From: Chitinophagaceae bacterium | GTDB lineage: Bacteria; Bacteroidota; Bacteroidia; Chitinophagales; Chitinophagaceae | Assembly (NCBI GenBank): GCA_023251335.1 | Contig: JAHEZA010000063.1 | Location: 1-9,145 of the forward strand | Direction of reading: 5' to 3' | DNA length: 9,145 nt | Shown: in pieces, positions 5,751 through 9,145 of the stretch | Layout of the letters: each line of letters starts with the position of its first letter | How positions within the stretch are numbered: the first letter of the stretch is position 1 | The notes under the pieces: generated by a model | Databases searched by the model: none | What the model was told of the DNA's origin: nothing | The model's input: the letters and a program-made list of their open reading frames with translations, nothing else | Position numbers and translations under genes: made by a program

Positions 5751-6452
5751 TTAGGGGACAGGCATGTGCGGGAGCTTACTTTTTTCTCTAAAAGAGAAAA
5801 CAACAGAAATGCCCGGGCTGTTTAAATAATTTAAATTGGGCCGGATCTTCATACTTAAGTTTGGACTTATATCAAATGTTTTTAAATGCGCGTCCACCGT
5901 GGCATCCACTATATTCAGACCCCAAAAGAGAAAAAATACCAGTACGGAATAATCTACGTTTTGCCGGTATTCATTCCGGTAATTTTTGAGGGCTGATGTA
6001 GATAAGTTCTTCAATTCCGGGTTTATCAGCGTGTCATTCCATGGTATGGTATCTGACCGGTAAATTACTGCCTGTTTTAATTCTTTATAGGTGTTTAAAT
6101 TGTAAACAAAAACGCCTGCGGTGATGCCCAATGCTCCCCAAACTATTGGGATTTTCCAGTATTTTTTATTGTAAAATTGTCCCCAACCGGGGATAATAGC
6201 AGACCGGATGGTTGCAGCTTTAGGATTGTATTTATTGATCACGCTATCGTCCTGAGCGGTTAATTCTTTTTTTGATTTTTTTGGTTTAACAATGGTATCA
6301 TGTGCTGCAACAGAAGAATCAATTTTTTTTGAAATGGTGGTGTCGCTGGTAGTTTTTAGCGAAATAGCGGTATCCTTTCCCTGCTGGGCAAACGATGCGG
6401 AAGACATAATGAATAGCAAAAAAACAATAAAAAGTAATGAGCGTGTAGCCAT
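5751..6452 (-). CDS. DUF5683-domain membrane protein of the par cluster
   Basis: A 233-residue protein with an N-terminal signal peptide (hydrophobic 5-16, likely cleavage after SFA, residues 20-22), then a low-complexity Ser/Thr/Lys/Asp linker (about 27-75). The DUF5683 core runs from about 77: PGWGQFYNKKYWKIP (88-102) is the hallmark, followed by membrane segments at about 102-118 and 168-185, the motif NIVDATVDAHL (180-190), and a C-terminal part that may form beta-strands. Function is unknown. The signal peptide and two helices place it at the envelope, with the linker and tail probably periplasmic. It starts 3 nt after the parB stop codon, so it is almost certainly cotranscribed with parA-parB and perhaps translationally coupled. 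This gene order is one I know from many Bacteroidetes genomes, but no mechanistic link to chromosome segregation has been shown to my knowledge. Confidence 0.85.
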   Translation of the reverse strand: MATRSLLFIVFLLFIMSSASFAQQGKDTAISLKTTSDTTISKKIDSSVAAHDTIVKPKKSKKELTAQDDSVINKYNPKAATIRSAIIPGWGQFYNKKYWKIPIVWGALGITAGVFVYNLNTYKELKQAVIYRSDTIPWNDTLINPELKNLSTSALKNYRNEYRQNVDYSVLVFFLFWGLNIVDATVDAHLKTFDISPNLSMKIRPNLNYLNSPGISVVFSFREKSKLPHMPVP

Positions 6453-6455
6453 AGC

Positions 6456-7373
6456 TTAATCTACCGAAACCTGCATTTTGTCTAAAAGAGAACTTAATTC
6501 TTCAATTGAAAAATAATCAAAAGTGATGCTTCCGGTTCCTTTTTTACTGTGAGTCATTTTCACTTTGGTGCTGAAATGTGATGCTAAATTATCTTCAATT
6601 TTTTTCAGAGACGGCGGTAGATTGGTTTTTACAGAATTATTAACAGCCGTTTTTGGAGCGTAAAGTTTTCTCACAAGCTCTTCTGTCTGCCTCACAGAAA
6701 GCTCTTTGCTTTTTATTTCGGTAAAAATATAAAGTTGTTTGTCAACTACATCCACATTTATAAGTGCCCTGGCATGCCCCATGCTGATGATTCCGTTTCG
6801 CACCGCTGCTTGTATATCGGGGGGCAATTTTAAAAGACGAATATAATTAGTAACAGTACTTCTTTCTTTCCCCATGCGTTCTGCAAGCTGGTCCTGGGTA
6901 TAATCCAATTCGTCCATCAATTGCTTATAGCTGAGCGCAATTTCAATAGCGTTAAGGTCTTCTCTTTGTAAATTCTCCAGTAAAGCCAACTCCAGTATCT
7001 TAGAATCTTTTGTATCCCGGATATAAACCGGCACATCGGCCAGACCCGCAATTTTCGCGGCTCTGAATCTGCGTTCACCTGCAATGATACGATATTTGCT
7101 GCCTGTTTTTGTAACGGTGATTGGCTGGATAATATCATGCATTTTTACGGACGCTGCCAGTTCGCTTAAAGCAACTTCATCAAAATCGTGGCGTGGCTGA
7201 TTAGGATTTGCTTCTATCAGGTTCAATGCTATCCTGGTGTTTACTGCGGTTGTTTTGTCAGAAGATTCCTTCATCCAGCTCTTTTCTGTAGCCGATAGGT
7301 CCGTGTCTATATTTTGCAAAAGCGAACGGATACCCTTTCCTAACGCGTCTTTTCTTTTAGCAGGTGTACTCAT
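6456..7373 (-). CDS. parB: ParB/Spo0J chromosome-partitioning protein
   Basis: This 305-residue DNA-binding CTPase loads at parS sites, spreads as a sliding clamp, recruits SMC and stimulates ParA. The N-terminus has the LGKGIRSLL motif (11-19), the ParA-activating region seen in chromosomal ParBs. The ParB/Srx-type nucleotide domain shows NPNQPR (56-61) and the CTP-binding motif GERRFRA (99-105), followed by ENLQREDL (133-140). The parS-reading helix-turn-helix is at about 159-183 (TQDQLAERMGKERSTVTNY), and GHARALI (199-205) is also conserved. The C-terminal dimerisation domain is at about 255-305. All key residues look intact. It lies 35 nt after parA and 3 nt before the DUF5683 gene, forming an operon. 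I found no full parS palindrome in the window; sites are likely elsewhere near the origin. Confidence 0.96.
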   Translation of the reverse strand: MSTPAKRKDALGKGIRSLLQNIDTDLSATEKSWMKESSDKTTAVNTRIALNLIEANPNQPRHDFDEVALSELAASVKMHDIIQPITVTKTGSKYRIIAGERRFRAAKIAGLADVPVYIRDTKDSKILELALLENLQREDLNAIEIALSYKQLMDELDYTQDQLAERMGKERSTVTNYIRLLKLPPDIQAAVRNGIISMGHARALINVDVVDKQLYIFTEIKSKELSVRQTEELVRKLYAPKTAVNNSVKTNLPPSLKKIEDNLASHFSTKVKMTHSKKGTGSITFDYFSIEELSSLLDKMQVSVD

Positions 7374-7408
7374 TTTTTATTTCTTCGGATAATTAATATA
7401 GAATTTAT

Positions 7409-8215
7409 TTACGGATGCTCCATTACTTTCTCTTTTTGGGTCATCTTCGTCATGTTATTTTTTTGAAGCACCTCTTTTGCGAGGTTCAAATAATTAATAG
7501 CGCCTTTGCTATCGGCATCGTATAAAATTGCGGGTTTCCCAAAGCTGGGCGCCTCGCTAAGTTTTGTGTTACGATGAATGACACTGTTAAAAACAATATC
7601 TTCAAAATGGAGTCTTACTTCATTTACTACCTGGTTGCAAAGGCGCAACCTGCCATCGTACATCGTCATTAAAAGCCCTTCGATCTGAAGATCTGTATTG
7701 AGACGGCTTTGTACAATTTTAATTGTATTCAATAATTTTCCTAATCCTTCCAATGCAAAAAATTCTGCCTGAACAGGAACAATCACACTATCCGAAGCAA
7801 CAAGTGCATTCACAGTTATTAAACCTAAAGATGGTGAACAGTCAATGATGATAAAGTCATATTCATCCTTCACGTCTTTCAAAATTCTTTTCAAAACAGT
7901 TTCACGATCGGGGTAATTGATCATTTCGATTTCAGCACCCACCAGGTCTATATGTGATGGCATGAGGTCAAGATAGGGGATCTCTGTTTTTAAGATCACT
8001 TCTTTTGCAGAAACATCATTTACCAGGCAATCATATACACCTTTAGACACCTGGTGAAGATCGAATCCAACCCCGGTAGTGCTATTCGCCTGCGGGTCAG
8101 CATCCAGCAGTAATGTTTTAAACTCAAGCACAGCAAGGCTCGCGGCAAGATTAATTGCAGTAGTGGTTTTTCCTACACCTCCTTTTTGATTGGCAATTCC
8201 AATTACTTTGGCCAT
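7409..8215 (-). CDS. parA: ParA/Soj chromosome-partitioning ATPase
   Basis: This 268-residue deviant-Walker ATPase binds the nucleoid as an ATP dimer and moves ParB-parS complexes. The deviant Walker A is KGGVGKTT (11-18), with signature Lys11 and catalytic Lys16. Walker A' LLLDADPQ (35-42) has Asp40, Walker B is FIIIDCSP (121-128) with Asp125, and LSEAPSFGKP (219-228) is the usual C-terminal nucleotide loop. The short N-terminus, without a helix-turn-helix, marks the small chromosomal Soj type and not a large plasmid ParA. With dapB alongside, this points to a chromosomal locus near the origin. The C-terminus carries a Lys/Met-rich tail (about 252-268) beyond the conserved core. It is the first gene of the cluster; no exact TAnnTTTG promoter is visible in the 8216-8340 leader. 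Confidence 0.96.
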   Translation of the reverse strand: MAKVIGIANQKGGVGKTTTAINLAASLAVLEFKTLLLDADPQANSTTGVGFDLHQVSKGVYDCLVNDVSAKEVILKTEIPYLDLMPSHIDLVGAEIEMINYPDRETVLKRILKDVKDEYDFIIIDCSPSLGLITVNALVASDSVIVPVQAEFFALEGLGKLLNTIKIVQSRLNTDLQIEGLLMTMYDGRLRLCNQVVNEVRLHFEDIVFNSVIHRNTKLSEAPSFGKPAILYDADSKGAINYLNLAKEVLQKNNMTKMTQKEKVMEHP

Positions 8216-8488
8216 AATTTTTATCTGTTGTTCTTAATTCTAAATCCTGGTTATTAGTTGGTTTACTGTTAAGGTGCGCAGCTAACTTTACCGTTTTAAG
8301 ATTTATTTCCTCTTTTTTGGCAAAGAACTATTATTTAATTCATAATAAACCAGCCATAATGGCAAATTTAATTATTAGGCATAATATTAAGGCATAAAGT
8401 CTTTGTAAAAGCAATTTATTATGTCCCAACTTTGAACGAAATATGCCGATAAACAAATGAATAAGGGAAAACAGTTTAATTTTATACA

Positions 8489-8986
8489 ATGTACACGATC
8501 GTAAGCGGTACCAACCGGATAGGGAGCCATACACAAAAAGTCGCATTGCAATATCAGAAATTATTAAAAGATAAAAATATAGATGCAAAGCTTTTTACAT
8601 TGGTCAATTTTAATACACTGAACCGGTCGCCTGAATTTTTGAAGTACGAGGAGGAATATTTAATTCCGGCCGACAAATTTATTTTTATCATCCCTGAATA
8701 TAACGGTTCGTATCCTGGTGTATTAAAAGCTATGATTGATAATAGCGATATCTATAAAGACTGGAATTATAAAAAGGCCTTGTTGACTGGTGTGGCTACC
8801 GGCCGGGCTGGAAATTTGCGTGGAATGGATCATCTTTCGGATACCTTACATTATTTAAAAATGAGTGTATTTTATAATAAGCTTCCGATTTCAGTGATTA
8901 ATAAGGTGATGGATGAAAATGGAATCCTGAATGCAGAAACTTTAAAGGCCATCCATCAACAATTAGACGAGTTTATTAAATTTTAA
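8489..8986 (+). CDS. NAD(P)H-dependent FMN reductase (flavodoxin-like fold)
   Basis: A 165-residue cytosolic protein of the NADPH-dependent FMN reductase family, which binds FMN and transfers electrons from NAD(P)H to flavins, quinones, azo compounds or metals; the substrate cannot be assigned here. SGTNRIGSHT (6-15) is the FMN phosphate loop, IPEYNGSYPGVLKAMID (68-84) the family hallmark that contacts the isoalloxazine ring, and GRAGNLRGMDHL (105-116) the second flavin loop. It is slightly shorter than the usual 175-185 residues, but all motifs are present. The ATG at 8489 leads straight into the first beta-strand. It is divergent from parA, with 273 nt between them holding no gene and no exact TAnnTTTG promoter. 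A second gene starts 17 nt downstream, so the two are probably cotranscribed. Confidence 0.88.
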   Translation: MYTIVSGTNRIGSHTQKVALQYQKLLKDKNIDAKLFTLVNFNTLNRSPEFLKYEEEYLIPADKFIFIIPEYNGSYPGVLKAMIDNSDIYKDWNYKKALLTGVATGRAGNLRGMDHLSDTLHYLKMSVFYNKLPISVINKVMDENGILNAETLKAIHQQLDEFIKF

Positions 8987-9003
8987 AAAATTATTTATCG
9001 TAT

Positions 9004-9145
9004 ATGAGAACACCTGTTGGATCCTTTATAGTGCTATTGGTCATGATAGCGCTGGACATTTATGTTTTTATGGCCGTCAAATCTCTAAGTCACTCCGCCG
9101 GTTCAAGAACGAGAGGTTTAATCTATGGGTTTTATTGGTTAGTTT
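9004..9145 (+). CDS. N-terminus of a probable membrane-anchored metallophosphoesterase (partial)
   Basis: An open frame of 47 codons runs off the window end. It starts MRTPVGSFIVLLVMIALDIY, with one strong membrane segment at about 7-25, then VFMAVKSL, a short Ser/Arg-rich stretch (SAGSRTRG), and the start of a second hydrophobic segment LIYGFYWLV (39-47). This resembles the N-terminal helices of Bacteroidetes calcineurin-like metallophosphoesterases (YkuE type), which carry the catalytic domain after several membrane segments. None of the metal-binding motifs lie inside the window, so that assignment is tentative. The reading frame itself is well supported by its position 17 nt after the flavin reductase stop codon and by its composition. 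Confidence 0.5.
   Translation, partial: MRTPVGSFIVLLVMIALDIYVFMAVKSLSHSAGSRTRGLIYGFYWLV

Noticed and set aside
7898..7906. AGTTTCACG inside parA, resembling half of a parS site (TGTTTCACGTGAAACA)
   Set aside because: The second half (ATCGGGG...) does not match at all. No full or near-full parS palindrome was seen in the window.

Overview
The window looks like chromosomal DNA of a Bacteroidota bacterium, most likely from the Chitinophagaceae or a close relative. The evidence is: AT-rich DNA; start codons without Shine-Dalgarno sequences; two good matches to the Bacteroidetes promoter TTTG-N19-TAnnTTTG; and genes typical of the phylum (Bacteroidetes-type FabI, SDR-type L-threonine dehydrogenase, a DUF5683 gene next to parB, a small DUF2795 protein, an outer-membrane beta-barrel protein). 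This assignment is by recognition only; no search was run.

Layout: (1) 1-1080: an 8-bp tandem repeat, then fabI (+), ended by a strong intrinsic terminator. (2) 1124-1437: a small acidic DUF2795 gene (-) with a near-perfect promoter. (3) 1555-3711 (+): a LolD-type ABC ATPase, a four-helix DUF486 membrane protein, then an SDR L-threonine 3-dehydrogenase (tdh) with its own promoter and terminator. (4) 3712-4909: a gene-poor stretch around one outer-membrane beta-barrel gene (4097-4699). It holds two degraded copies of the tdh 3' end: an in-frame C-terminal fragment at 3873-3986, and a 73-bp repeat at 4821-4893 that also copies DNA downstream of tdh. (5) 8215-4910 (-): a parA-parB-DUF5683-dapB cluster. 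(6) 8489-9145 (+): an NAD(P)H-dependent FMN reductase, then the start of a probable membrane-anchored metallophosphoesterase cut by the window end.

The genes are mostly housekeeping: fatty-acid elongation (FabI), lipoprotein sorting (LolD), threonine catabolism (Tdh), chromosome segregation (ParA/ParB) and lysine/diaminopimelate synthesis (DapB). I see no phage, transposon, CRISPR, toxin-antitoxin, defence or secondary-metabolite system, and no RNA gene. The parts most worth a second look are the tdh remnants and direct repeats around the beta-barrel gene, the octamer repeat before fabI, and the uncharacterised DUF5683 gene 3 nt after parB. I found no convincing new multi-gene system.
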